This document shows positions 12,746-26,400 of a stretch of DNA of 64,000 bases, piece by piece (within the stretch, counting starts at the first letter, position 1; each line of letters starts with the position of its first letter). The stretch is from positions 124,001-188,000 of the forward strand of contig JALIZF010001706.1 of assembly GCA_029948255.1 (NCBI GenBank), read 5' to 3'. The notes beneath the pieces were generated by a model. It searched no databases, was not told the origin of the DNA, and saw only the letters and a list, made by a program, of their open reading frames with translations. The DNA is from Telmatactis stephensoni (lineage: Eukaryota > Cnidaria > Anthozoa > Actiniaria > Isophelliidae). The position numbers and the translations under genes were made by a program.

Positions 12746-13190
12746 ATGGATGTATTTCATTTGTATTTTCATTGGTTTTGGTAATATGTACGTTGGTTTC
12801 ATTACAACAAGTGATGACTATTGATGTCAATGATGGCAAATCATGATGGCTGATGATGTCAATAAAGGTGACTGCTAAATGGTGATGCTATATGGTTTCA
12901 AGATGTATATGAATGCTTTTTTAATTTCATTGTATTAAAACAAAACTGAATGTCTGATTTTTCTTAACATCCCGGCGTTAGGTTGTATAGAAAGATCTTT
13001 TGTTGGAATGAATCCTCTACAAATTCCTTGATGAACACAAGCAATGCAGTACACGATGTTGCAGCGAAGGATACACATGTGTTGTGTTGCTAGGGTTGTT
13101 AATGTGTTCAGTGTATGGTATATCAGTAAGAGGATACACAATGGCTGGACCAGGACCTTATAATAACACCAGAAATAGTCTGCATAGTGG
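12746..13190 (+). pseudogene. RPTP relic P2: discoidin exon start fused to FN3-4 exon end
   Basis: At 12746, ATGGATG begins a decayed signal-peptide exon alignable to gene C's first exon (note TTGGTTTCATTACAACAAG). At 12982, after a TTAG acceptor, the first 50 bases of the discoidin exon are present ([15 protein letters not shown]). At about 13031 the sequence jumps into the middle of the FN3-4 exon, matching gene D from CTTGATGAACACAAGC to CAGGACCTTATA with frameshifting differences. The join shares CTTGATGA-type microhomology. Everything between discoidin and FN3-4 is deleted, which marks this as a deletion relic of a once complete member. Confidence 0.75.
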
Positions 13191-13316
13191 TAGACAAAAG
13201 TTACGATTTTTAATTTCTTATCAGCATTAAAAGATGCAAACTGACAACCGACGCCAAAGAGTAACTACACAGACATACAGAGCCGTCACCAGGACCTCGA
13301 TCAGAAGGGGAGTTTA

Positions 13317-13686
13317 ATGGGGATTTTGCACACCTTGCGTGACATCACCGTGACATTTTAAGTTTTAAGCGAACAAAAACAAAAAATATAACATTTGAAA
13401 AGAGATGGAAAAGAGCACACTAAGGTTAGCAAAACGTGAAATTTTGAAGTTGTTTCGGTGAATAGCGCCAAAGTCACGGGCGGCTGAAGTTTGCCATTTT
13501 CTATAGAGGGCAAGCTGTTGCTAGAAAAAGAACCAACTTCGGCCACCCATAACTTAGGCGCTATTCATTAGAACTACTTCAAAATGTCAAACTTTGCTAT
13601 CTTTGGTGTGCTCTTTTCAACTATTATATTTTTGTTTTTCTTGGGTTAAAATTTCAAATGTCACGCAAGATGTGCAAAAACCCCAT
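13317..13686. mobile_element. 370 bp foldback element (MITE)
   Basis: The arms pair over about 150 bases: ATGGGGATTTTGCACA at 13317 with TGTGCAAAAACCCCAT at the right end, and GAATAGCGCC at about 13471 with GGCGCTATTC at about 13557. The arms have diverged by point changes and a few indels. There is no ORF. It lies between relic P2 and gene B. Confidence 0.7.
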
Positions 13687-14404
13687 TTCCGCCATTTTGG
13701 ATGATATCTGGCCTATGCTACCAAGTGTAAGGTAGGTTCGAAAGAATGTCAGTTTTGATGTGAGTGTGACAATCTGAATAAAAAGAACTTTCGTTAACCT
13801 TTTTTCCTGTTAGTCATAGCCAAATGAAGCTATCATGGAAATCGCCCATTTCTATGTATATACTGTTTAGAAGAGGTCACTATACAACTACTTAAAAATA
13901 ATAATGCTGTCTAGTGATAGGGACTTTGGGTACATTGAACATTGTAGTGAACATTGAGGTTTTTCTCTCAAAATGTCAGGCATCGTATAACAGTTTATTG
14001 AGTAAACTTTCCTTTTTGTCCACTGATTAATTTATAGGCGTTACCGCAATTGCTGAAAGGTATGACTTATACTTCCTCTCTCTAGTTGCTTCATCAATGT
14101 ATGATTTCAATTCAATTTGAAATAGGTAAATAAAGTCAAATCAGTTATTTGTATCTCCAATTTGAGTAAGACACGAATCACGAGTTTCTCAAAAAGACTT
14201 ACGAAACCAACATAACAGCCTATTTATAATTGAAACAATTATTTCATTTTTGTATCGTATACGTAAGTTATGCTCATTGTTATATGTCATCAATGTGCTG
14301 TTTCGTTTTTATTCTTTTGAACTGTAAGTTGATCAATGTCAGTATGTGTAATAAGTATATGTAATTAATAAGTAATAAATTATTGCTCACGAACAGCTAA
14401 CAAT

Positions 14405-17400
14405 ATGGACGCAGTGTTTTGGAACACCCTGGCGTTGGTATTCTGTGGTGTCTTGGTTTTATTACAAGAAGCTGAAGCAGGTAATATTCTTTTTATTCCT
14501 CGTACTTTAGGTAATATTCTTTTCTAGAGAAATCATATTGAAGACTCGAAAGACGGTTATTTATTTTCTTTCAGAACAGCTTCAACAATCAAAAAGGGTC
14601 GCAACTGGAAATACCATAAATATAGCAAATGCGGTTAATTAAAAAAATTAAAGCGCGTACAGTGCCCAAGTCTTTTCGAGAAGTTAATTAATTGATAATG
14701 GATATAAGTAAATGAACATTCTAAATTTAAATTGCATCCCAAAAAAAGTCGCAAATGTTACAGCGTATCTAGTAAATGTATATTCATCTTGTGTTTCCAA
14801 CATTCTTAACCAGTTCAATTCTTCCCTTCAACTATATAGCTGGTTGAATCAGTCTTAAGTGAATTCCAAGATTTCTTTACCAACTACATTACATTTTGTT
14901 TGTCAAAACACTTCATGGTATCAGATCAGTCGATAAGATACATTGCCATTTCTCTGGGGAGGGGAAGGGAGTGAATTTAACAAAGTTTTATAGGTGGAAG
15001 GCCCCTCCAGAGATCAAAACCTTTATCTTTTTGCGACGAAAAGACCTCTTTCATAAACCGTTCATAGTCCAGACCACCTACGCGTCTTTATTTCGCTCGG
15101 AGGGCAAAACAAGTTTAGTAGAAATAGACACATAACGCACCAGGGCGTGACTCCTCTCCCTCCCCGGGAGGGGGATGGACATATTTATGCAAATGAAATA
15201 TATATAAAAAAGGTGTCTACATTATTGTACGGAAATTGGCCCATATCATAGGCTCAGATTTCAACCGTCAGGGATTCGTGCGCCGAATCCCTGACGGATG
15301 AAATCTGAGCCTACCCATATCATTAATCAGGTAATCTGAAAAAAATTGGAATATAAAAAGAATCCACATTGATCAGTATTTCTAGATGATTCGGCTGAAA
15401 CGTCCATTTCCTTTTCAGGTTGCATAGAAAGATCTTTTATTGGAAAAAATCGCTTAAACATCCCTGACAGTAGTTTCACAGCCTCTACGCGTTTATACGA
15501 CATAAGCGATCCTGGTGACGAGCGTTACGTAGCTAGTAATGCAAGACTTAATGGTCCATGGGGCTGGTCACCAAGGGATAATTACAATTCTAACGATTAC
15601 CTACAGATTGACCTTGGTGCTGTACGAGTTATCACTGCTGTAGCAACACAAGGCAATGGTGGTAAAACACCAGGTAGATCAACTTATAGAGAATGGATCA
15701 CAGAGTACAAGTTACAGTTTAAGGAAAACTCGCATTCTAATTGGATTCAACACAAAAATACCATAGCCATAAACAAGGTAAGAAGCTCGGGAGAAAAAAG
15801 AAAACTAACGTCGTTATTCCTACAGACCTAATATTAAAAAAAAATTAATGAGGGTATAAACAATATTACCGGTGACCTGGTAGTTTCCATAATATAGCCC
15901 TCAAATAAGAATCCCAACTGGCAAGGAGGCGAACCAGTTGGCTAGAGCCAGAGCGGGGACTCGAGCTCGGGAGTCAACGGAATGCGAGACCGACGCTCTA
16001 ACCACTCGATCATGCTGCCTCCTAGCCTTTTCATTAAAGTATTACCATGAATCACTAATCACAGTAAATTATTTATCTCAGTTATACAAAGGCAGGATAA
16101 CCAGTGATACTGTTGTTCGTTATGATCTCACAAACCTCCAAACAGCCAGATACATCAGATTTATACCAGTGGACTACGTTAACTGCAAGACGATGAGAGT
16201 CAACGTTTATGTTATTGAAAAAGGTATTACCCAAAATACACATTGTACTCAGTTATTCTTATCTTGCATAAAAGTTAAATCTACACCTATTTCAAAACGG
16301 TTTGTCTAGGCAAATAGCAAATGACAAAGGGTAGGGGAGTGTATCCAAGAGACTTAACAAAGAAACTTTCGGAAGCTCAATATGACGTGTTTCCCCAGGT
16401 ATTTAAAAACACCTAACGATTCTAAAATGTGAAGCAATACTTCTTATTTGCCTGATTATACGCCGCTGACCACGGCACTTGCAAGATCGAAAGTTGAACA
16501 TTGAAGAACATCGTCGATTCATATCACTTCCATTAAGTCCTCGCTTATCAAATATTCGAATGTGCTGCGTGTTTATTGAACAAAAAATAATTTTCTGATA
16601 ATTAACCCGAAAGGAATATATAAACTGGGATTTTTATACGTACCTACAGTTCCTTTTGATCTTGCAAAAACCATCACCCCTCCCCGCCCCGTTTCTCTGA
16701 GCCAGAAACTGTATACTTGGTGACCCAGGACGTCTCGGACATTTATAAACCGGTAAATTACCCCCTTCTTCCCTCTCCCTCCCCTCCCCCAACCCTCCCC
16801 TCCCCCAACCCTCCCCTCCTCTAAAGCCCTTGGCCACCAAGGATGCAGCCACTGTTCTACAGTTGGTTCTTCTCATTCTCTCTCCTCCTCCTTTTTGCCC
16901 TGTCAAAGTCTTCGCGGTGATACAGTAGTCGATCTAGCTTTTCTTTTGCAGTTACATTGATTTCAACCACGCCCTCTGAACGATCCATATTTCTTAACTG
17001 GGCTCTTACATGTACCCAGGCCAAACAACAACTGGCACAATTTACCGTTAATGTGACCAAGAAGGGAGTGTATAATGTTGGATACGTCACAAGTTATAAC
17101 ATTACAGGTCTACAGCCATACACTGACTATGAAATACGAGTAAAAGCTAAAGAATATGAACTTTGGAGTGAAACAATATCAATCAGGACTACTGTAGCAG
17201 GTTTGTTAGAATTCAAAAAGAGTTTGACAACTTCTTCATCACATAAAGTATTTGTAAAGTAATTGCTCATACATGCAAGCCGTTTGACAACGCTTGCTTT
17301 TCTTTTTCTTAACTTTTTTCTTAACTTTTTTCTGACATGTTTTCTCAAAACCTTCAGTTCCAGAAGTAGCTCCCACCATTATCGATCACGTGTCTAAATC

Positions 17401-20400
17401 TTCAACATCATTGGACATCGAATGGACGGTATGTACAACCAACAGCTATCCAATATTCGTTTTCAGGCTTTGTTAATAGTTCTTACTTTAAACTAACTTA
17501 TCTGTAGCTAGAAAATCCTCAATTAGTCCATGGACCGCTGAAAGGTTACACAATAACATACACAGCACAAGGAGGATCACCAAAGACACTTGACGTGGGT
17601 GTGGTCAGCACGTGGGTATTGACGTCACTAGAAAAGTACACTTGGTACACAATAACGGTGTCAGTCAAGAACACCAAGTACATTGGTCCACCGAGTAGAG
17701 AGGTGACGACAAGGACGATGGAAGACGGTAAGAGATAATAAATTAAAATTAGAAATAATATTTTTAAGTCTTGGATGAACAGGTGAATGGTTACAAGAAG
17801 CCCGTGGTTATACACCCCGAGTTCAGTACTTTACGAACGTGGCATTAAATCTTTATTGCTCTATTCCAGCACCGTCTTCCCCAGAAAATGTTAGCAGTTC
17901 TTTGATACCTCCTCATAGCTCTGTTGGACCACGCCTAACGATCAGGTGGGACAAACCACGTGTTCCCTATGGCATTATCAGAAAATACACTCTAACATAC
18001 TACTATAGCAACAACAAAGCGACAAGGAAGAATATTGGCGCATTCAGTGGTGATAGTGTTACGCTGAATGTAACGACGATGGGCATATTGTCATACCAGA
18101 TCAGTGCGACTACAATAAAAGAAGGACCTTATGCACATGGAAACGTGACCATTCCTGCTTATGGTAAGACTGATAACATTCGCCCATTTCTTTTATTTGA
18201 AGAACACTAAATATCTCACAAATAGTAAAAAAGAACAGCACTTCATTTCTGTTCTATTTTCTAGCACCATGGGCTTCACCAACAAGTGTCTCTGTTACAG
18301 TGTTAACCACCACGTCAATTGATGTGTCTTGGCGACCTATTCCTGAAGACAAAATGAACTGCGACATCATCAAGTACGAAGTGAACTTGACCTTGTACGA
18401 AATAAGATGTAATGATGAAATCTTGATGAACACAAGCAATGAAGTACACGATGTTGCAGCGAAGGATACACATGTTGTGTTGCAAGGGTTGTTACAGTGT
18501 TCAGTGTATGGTATATCAGTAAGAGGATACACAATGGTTGGACCAGGACCTTATAGTAACACTGTTTACTTTACCACGCTACAGGGTGAGTGATGTTACT
18601 TGTAGACATTAGTAAAGATGGCAGAAAGTTTTGTGTACTAGATAAAGGAGTCTTAAAGGTAGATAAGTAGGTATTGGGTAGATAGGTACTAAGATGAGCT
18701 AATTGTATGATATGCTTTCACAAAAGCATCAGGGGAGGGAAAAATAAGACCAATATTAACTCAACCAACATACTATATCTACTTGTCATAAAGATTTGAA
18801 CAAACAAACAAGCAAACAAACAAACAAATTAAACAAACAAACAAGCAACAAAGCAGGCAAACAAACAAACAAAAACAGACAGACACATAGACAGAAAAAC
18901 ACACAGACAGACAAGCAAGCAAATATACAAGCAAGCAATCTTACAAGTAAACAAGTAAACAAACAAAAAAGAGTACAGCAAGTTTCGAATTTAGAAATCA
19001 AAATCTCCACCTAAAGTTGATGTAACATACGCAAGGCTATGAATACTCTTAGTGTACCATTGTTGCGCTAAAAGCTAAGGTAGTGTATTATAGCATGGCG
19101 CGCGTCGACAAATTTTAGCATAACATTCGTAACATGTTGCAGTTTTGGAACAAGCTTCAAGGACTCTTCAAAAACTCAATATTGTTATTCGACATTGATT
19201 TTGTTACAACCACGCGAGCCATGTTACACACCCCCATTTTTTAACCCTTACATATATTGCACCAAAAGTTGTCTAATATAAAATTACCTTGAAAGGGTTA
19301 ACCTGTAGTTTATCTATATTGTCTTTACAAAAATAAAACATCAGCTCACAAAGAAAAGGCTAAGACGTCTAAAAATTCAAGATCAACGGATATACTAATT
19401 GGTACCGTGGTTGGACTTATCATACTGGCTCTTTTGACAATTGTGCTCATAGTTATTCTAATAAAACGGTAAGCGAAATAAGATCAGTTTTTGAGTTATG
19501 TAATGGTCCCTCTAAGAAGTTTAGTACTGAGCGGCATGGAATGCAGAAAGGTGCTAATCGGTGATATTGTTTAAACCATTCATCTTGCTTATTGGGTAAA
19601 AAAGGGCATTCGTTACAACTTTGTAATTAAGGAAGCACACGTCTTATTCACTGAATGATTTCCTTTTAGAGATCGATAACTCTTCTGGGTAAAATACTAG
19701 AGAAATTCTAATTGGAGAATATTGCAAATTGGTCCCTTTCATCTTAAACTAAATTTTCTGTTGTGTTTGACTCCTTTAATTGATTGAAAAATGTCAACTC
19801 AGAAGAAAATCTTTTTTGGAGACAAATTTCAAAACATATTTTTCCAAAAGCATGTTCTCCATAGGTTGATCTCAAAAGTCTCATGTGGGGAAAGCAATAT
19901 GCCGCAGAACAATAGAAAGTACTATAGTTTTATAGGGACCATTACTTAAAAATAGTACACGATTGGATTGGCCGTTTATTGTATTTCTATTGTAGACGCA
20001 ACAGACGTAAGAAACTTGAAATGATAATCCCGTTACCAGCTCCTAACAAATATACGACGCTCCAGTGTAGTGGACAAACCAACCAAACTGATGATGACCA
20101 CGACGAATGTACAGGTAAAAAGCCGCCTAAGACAATAGTGACTGGCAGGGTTTACATAGATAAAATTAAATAGGCATGGGCTTGGCTACAAATCCCCATT
20201 ATTATCTCTGATTTCATCGACTTGGCTATGATTGGAATGTTTAAGAGATAGATTTGATTGTAATTATATTGTACCCCCTCTAAGCGCAAACTTGCTCGGA
20301 GATCAACAATGGCTTTGGATAGAAGAAGAAAGCAATTGCATGTCTTTGCATGAAAAGCAAGAAATGTAGGTTTTCATTTTCTATGACGCTATAATAATTT

Positions 20401-23400
20401 CTATAATCTTGGATCTGTCCCTGTATGCAATAACAAATCGCTATGTATGTGTACACGATCATGATAGCGATGACATAGTGGTGGTATGGATAGCGCCGGC
20501 GTAGTGGTTGAGCCACTCGCCTCTCACCGCTGTGGTCCGGTGTTTAAGTCCCGGCTCGGACGCTGGATCATATGGGAGTTGAGTTTGTTTGATGTGTTGT
20601 TCTCTCCCATGTCACGAGGGATTTTTCTCCGGGTTCTTCACCTTTTCTTTCCTCATCAGCAAAAATCAGCATGAGTTGAGCGATGTATGTAGAATATATC
20701 GAATGTAGTGGTAGCGAGTGTGAATGAGTCTCGGAGATATTAGCAATATTTGTTACTTTGAAATCCGAGGATAAACAAAAAGATTTGATTTGATTTTTTT
20801 TGATAGTATCGGCTTACACGCATTCGTAGTAGGCACAATTAGACATGCAATCAGACATGCAATTAGCCATGCAATTATTTGTGCACCTCTCCCAAAATCT
20901 TCTTGGTCTTTCAGGAGAGGATGAAGCTACATACGTGAACACTGTCGACATTTGCCCACTGTCTGTGTACAATATACAGTTTTTGACACCCAATGGAAAT
21001 ATTGATGAATGTAGTATCAAAGAGGAATTTAAGGTAAGTAGTGCTTCAAATGTATCTTTTATTTTACTTATTTTATCTTTTTTGAAGAAGGAGGTGTAAC
21101 TAAGTTGGATAGTGCGTCCTTCTGAGCGAGAGGTCCCGAGTTCGATCTGCAGTAGTGTTTATGTATTTTTATGTTATAGTGTTTTGGGATCCATTTGTAG
21201 TATATCATGGGATGTCTGTGGTTAAGTGTTACGTGTATGGACGAGCATCCATCTTGTTGTATTAATCATCGTTGTATAAGATTTTATTTGTTTCATGCTT
21301 GTTAACTAACAATCGAAGTCTAAAACATTACACTTTTACGTTTCGACTTGCCTCACACTTGTTTCGACATGTCTCATATCCATGTACTTTTAATAAGCTT
21401 TAAATACCCTTAAAATGGAGCACTGACGAAGAGAGAGGAGCAAAGATCGCACTTTCGGCTTCATGCATGGGAGACATCTTCGTGCTGAAGGAACTACCGA
21501 CTCTAAATAGAAGTGCTTTACCTTTTTAATTTTACTACTGCCAATAAAAAACCCATTAAGATGTCAATGCTTCTTGATAACTTTCTTTCACTTTTTAACC
21601 ACAGAGCATATCAAATAAACCACGACATGAATGTACTTATGCAGAAAAACCAAACAATAAAAAGAAAAATCGTTACAAAAACATTGTAACCTGTAAGTAC
21701 TCATTTTTTAGTCCATAATTGCAAATTCAGTTGGCAAAAGGAGTTATATCTCTTTCAATGGATAACGTAACACTTTTTATCATTACAGACGATCATTCTC
21801 GTGTTGTCCTGGAAGATGAATACGAGAACAACGAACCTGGCACTGATTACATCAACGCATCGTTTATACGTGTAAGAATGATAATTGTTTGAATAGACTT
21901 CGGTCATGAAAATGTACTTGGCATTTACATCTTACACACTAAGTTTGATCTCTATTAGGGATACGATGGCTCACCGAAAACATACATTGCAACACAAGGT
22001 ACTCAGTCTAAATTGTTCCTAATCTTTTAAACCGCATCTATACACGAGCAAATATCCTTGATAAGTATTCTATGTCACCCAACTAGCTTGTGTAGACGAT
22101 GAAATATTGCCATTTTTTCTTTGTCAAGTTTTTACGCCAGCTTATTTTTCTTGTTAAAAAAACTTGTCATCATGTTGCCATGGTAACGATTTGCTCGTCT
22201 TGCAGACGGACAACAAGGAAACTTGACAGGCATTCCTCCTTGCCAAGCTATATTTCGGGCACCAAAAAACTTGTTGAAACCTTTTTGGCGTCTACACAAG
22301 CAGGTAGTTTTAATTGACAAGGTCGACATGCCAATGCAAAACTTGTTGATCCGTCTAAAAAATAGTTATTAAAAAAGCTTGTCAAGGAAAATTGCTTTCG
22401 TAGATGCGGTCGAAATCATGTAGGTCAGTAGCTGCAGACGACTATAAGTTCCAAACCAATATGTTTCATATGTTTTCATATATATATTGTAGGTCCTTTA
22501 GCTGGAACTACACAGGACTTTTGGCAAATGGTATGGCAGCAAAATACTGCAACGGTCGTCATGTTGACAAATCTTACTGAATTGGGAAAGGTAATGTTTA
22601 CTTATTTGTATATGAATACATAATTACAATTTAAAACATATTTGAAACATTGTCGAATGACTCACCTTAATTTCAATTCCTTTACAGAGAAAGTGTCATC
22701 AATACTGGCCTGAAAGAAGTGAACAATATGGAGACATCACGGTGACCAATCATCAAACACAAGTGTTTGCAGATTATGTCATACGAACGTTTATTTTGGC
22801 CAAGGTTTGTAGCCCGCTTTACTAGTTCATGTGATGTGCTCATACACATTAGAACCAACACAATATAGCTAACCAGGGCAGCCCAAGACCATGAAAACGT
22901 CTGATGTTTGAATTTTATTGAAGAAATAATGGAACACGCTTGCGCGCAACCTGGCAAGATTGCCGGGGTTTGTTCAAATCATAGAGAAGTGATGAAAAAG
23001 CATAAGTCAAAGTCGTGTTGTTTGCAGAGTGCAATACATATGTATGTATATCAAAGCTCAATGTTATCATGCATATTTTTGACCATTTTATTATAACTAT
23101 AGTTTTATAATAAATTTGCGCTACAGTGCATTTAGGATAAGTAGCAGTCGTACGTTGTTATGATCAAGAGAACAAACAAAGTGCGGACACTTATAATAAC
23201 TTAATGAGGCAAAGTTTAATGTTTGATCGAGTACGTTCAACTTTCCTCAGACTGACAAGACAAGTCGCCGAGTACGTCAGTTCCATTTTACTGCTTGGCC
23301 AGACAAGGGAATTCCCCAGCATGCTACTTCAATACTTGCATTTCGAAGGAAAGTACGCAAGGAGACGCCTGCCAATGCTGGTCCAACAGTTATTCATTGC

Positions 23401-26400
23401 AGGTGAAGGCAGTAAGAAACAAAGTAGAACAATTAACTTAAAAGGTCTTACAATGTATAGGTTTTTGTAAGAGAGAAATGAAAAAACAAAAGAACAAAAG
23501 GATAATTATATAACGGCAATAATAATAATTTAAAATAACCACTTAAGCCTACCACTTCACATCTAAACAAAATCCACTGTTATTGTAGCTGCTTGAAATT
23601 AAAATTCTCTTTGTCTTTCTTCTCCCCCTTCTGATTAATACATCTAAAAAATAATGCTTCACTTTTTCATGTTAAGAGAAGCCTTTATTCGTATTTTTAG
23701 CATTGAACAACAAAAACCTCTAAGTCGAAAAATAAGTGTTGTACAAAGCTAAAATAATTTCTTTCACAAAGTTTGCGTTGTTTGTAGTTGGATTAGGCTG
23801 ATAAAAGTCAAATTTGAGTGTTAATCCAAAGTGAAAATTGGAATCCAAAATGACGTTTAGGCCTCCATTGGCTCATTTGCCACACATCTTCTCTACAATC
23901 AGCTTGAAAGTTGCTAGATTTGAATAAAAATTGCATGATAACAACTTTTGTACAATTCCAAAGACAGTTATAAACGGCCATTAAATAATTGTTAAAGCAA
24001 AAATTTAATTAAAACCTGCAAGAAGATCTAGTTTTTGGCACTTTCAGGTATTATTACTCGATATTGAAAAAAAATTCCTTTTCATTTCTAAATTTTTTTT
24101 TCTCTTTTCAGTGCTGGTGTTGGAAGAACGGGAGCCTACATAATGATTGATGCCATGCTTGAACAGGCAAAACATCGACAGACTTTGGACATTTTCAAAT
24201 ACTTGAAAACTATCAGAGAAGACAGACCTTTCATGGTGCAGACAGAAGTAAGAAGCTCATTGAAAATAGCTAAGAAAAATTTATAACTATGAAGTTGCAG
24301 TCCATACGACTATAAAATACGAGCTTCTTCTACATTTCCTCATTATTTCACATGCTGCAGGAAGACAATTTATGACTAAGAACTGAGTTAAGTTCACACA
24401 AGCTATGAAACTTTTACGTTTCTCTCATAGGATCAGTACGTATTTGTACATATGGCTGTATACGAAGCACTGTCGTGTGGTAATACAGAAATCGAAGCTC
24501 ACAACTTGCCTACAACTTTGAAAATCCTCTCAACTGTTGATAAACAGAACAACAAAACTGGCTTTGCTATGGAGTTTCAGGTAGGGCGACAATTATCTTT
24601 TAATGAAAATAAATTTTTAGTAAATGCATTAATTTTTATTCCTAAAATCCAATTTTTACAGCGTTTAAGAGTTCTTACACTAAAGGCTAAAGAAGAGATA
24701 TGTTCAGTTGGACTAAAACTGGAAAACTGCACTAAGAACAGATATTCAACGATAGACTTAGGTAAATATGTAATTATCTGCCGTAATTTTCGATTCACTT
24801 CTTTCTAATTCGTGCAATTCGATGTAGAGCGAAACAACAATGAGTCAAGTGGTACAATAGAACACATCGAAGATTCCTTACTTCATGATCTGTCATATAG
24901 TTGGCTAAACCAGGGCGGGAAATTATTCATCCGTACTAGTTATATTTACGTACTACTCTTTTTCCTATTGGTAGGAAGAGTATTCAACCTCATACGCGCA
25001 GTACGCAATTTTTTAAGCGCATGGTAGTCAACTGCGCGAGACATGGAAGACGCAAAACAATGTCAAAACACAAACCCATTTCTTCAAAGATCGTTCCTTT
25101 CTACAAAAACTATTGTAAATAACGATTTAGTTTTCCAAACAGTTTTGAAAACAAACGAACAAATGCCTTTTTTCTTAGATTGTATGAATTTTTGAGAATT
25201 ATAGCCGCACAAAAATTGTTTTATGACCACTGCAACTAACAAATGCCTTTTGACACCATTTTGAAAATGTTCAATGTATAGTTAAATTTCGTACGGTTAT
25301 CAGCTGAATAACTCTTAAATCACGTGGATATCCCCATTATTTCATTTATCTGCTGGTTCGAGATTACCGCAGCTGTATAAAAATAAAAAATAAAAAAGTT
25401 TGGTGGCGAAACGCCACATCATCAGTGATATAAGCAAGTGGCTGTTCTTGTTTTTTCTCTCTCTCTCACTATATCGTTTACATACTAGTAGTATTATGTA
25501 TGAAGATGATATATTTCAGTTTCCTTTGCATTGCAGTCGACGAGAGACGAGTTGTTCTAAGTGTAAATGAAGAAGACGAGGGAGATTATATCAATGCTTC
25601 CTTTGTTGATGTAAGTTCAGTTCAACGCTTCTTGATAAATCCATTACATGATAAATTTAACACTGCATGTTCTAAGGTCATCGACTGGTTTTCTATGTTG
25701 CGAAAAGAGGAACACCAGGCACGCGAAGATACCGCAGCAAAACGACTGCCCATGCGCGGCTTTTCGCGGACTTGTGAGCGTCCGCGTGTTGACCACAGGA
25801 ATCCCAAGGAATATTTTACAATTTCTATCAATGAATTTTTCCATATCATATATTTGAGCTTAATTTTGTGTAAACGGGAAAGTACTTGGTACAAAAGGCA
25901 AGCAACAGAATATACTATGATGTCCTCAAACTGATATTTTTGAGAATAACTGTGGCTGCGTTTTTGCCGGCAAAGTTCTCAGTCGAATGTTTTCATCGGG
26001 ATCGTTTCATAAGTCGCGCATGCGTGGAAGATTTTGCCGCGGTGTTCCGCGTGCTAGGTAGGTTGAGGCTCTGTGTTTAACACAGGAGGCCCAAGGACAG
26101 ATTTAGATAGCGAAATTTATATTCCCCTTTCTTTCCCATTATCCCTGAGTCTGGTCAAATTCTTGAGACGATGATTTCAACATAGTCAATGTATACCATA
26201 TATGAACAATTTCATGATGCGTTACACATGGTACGATGTGCCACTTTGTATTTATAGACTTACAGAGATCGTAACGCGTTCATTGTAACACAAGCTCCTT
26301 TGAAAAACACGGTGGTAGATTTTTGGAGAATGGTAATGGACTACGACATAGGAACCATTGTCATGCTCAACAACTTACAAGAAGGAGACGAGGTACTAAC

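Noticed and set aside
18786..19010. Cys/Leu-rich minus-strand ORF as a small secreted protein
   Set aside because: It mirrors the CAAA/CAGA repeat; no signal cleavage or family pattern is present.
23204..23470. ORF of 88 residues over 23204-23470 as a gene
   Set aside because: It is a shadow frame of the WPD-loop exon 23251-23402; the true frame reads [12 protein letters not shown]. The same holds for 37623-37811 and 63322-63510.
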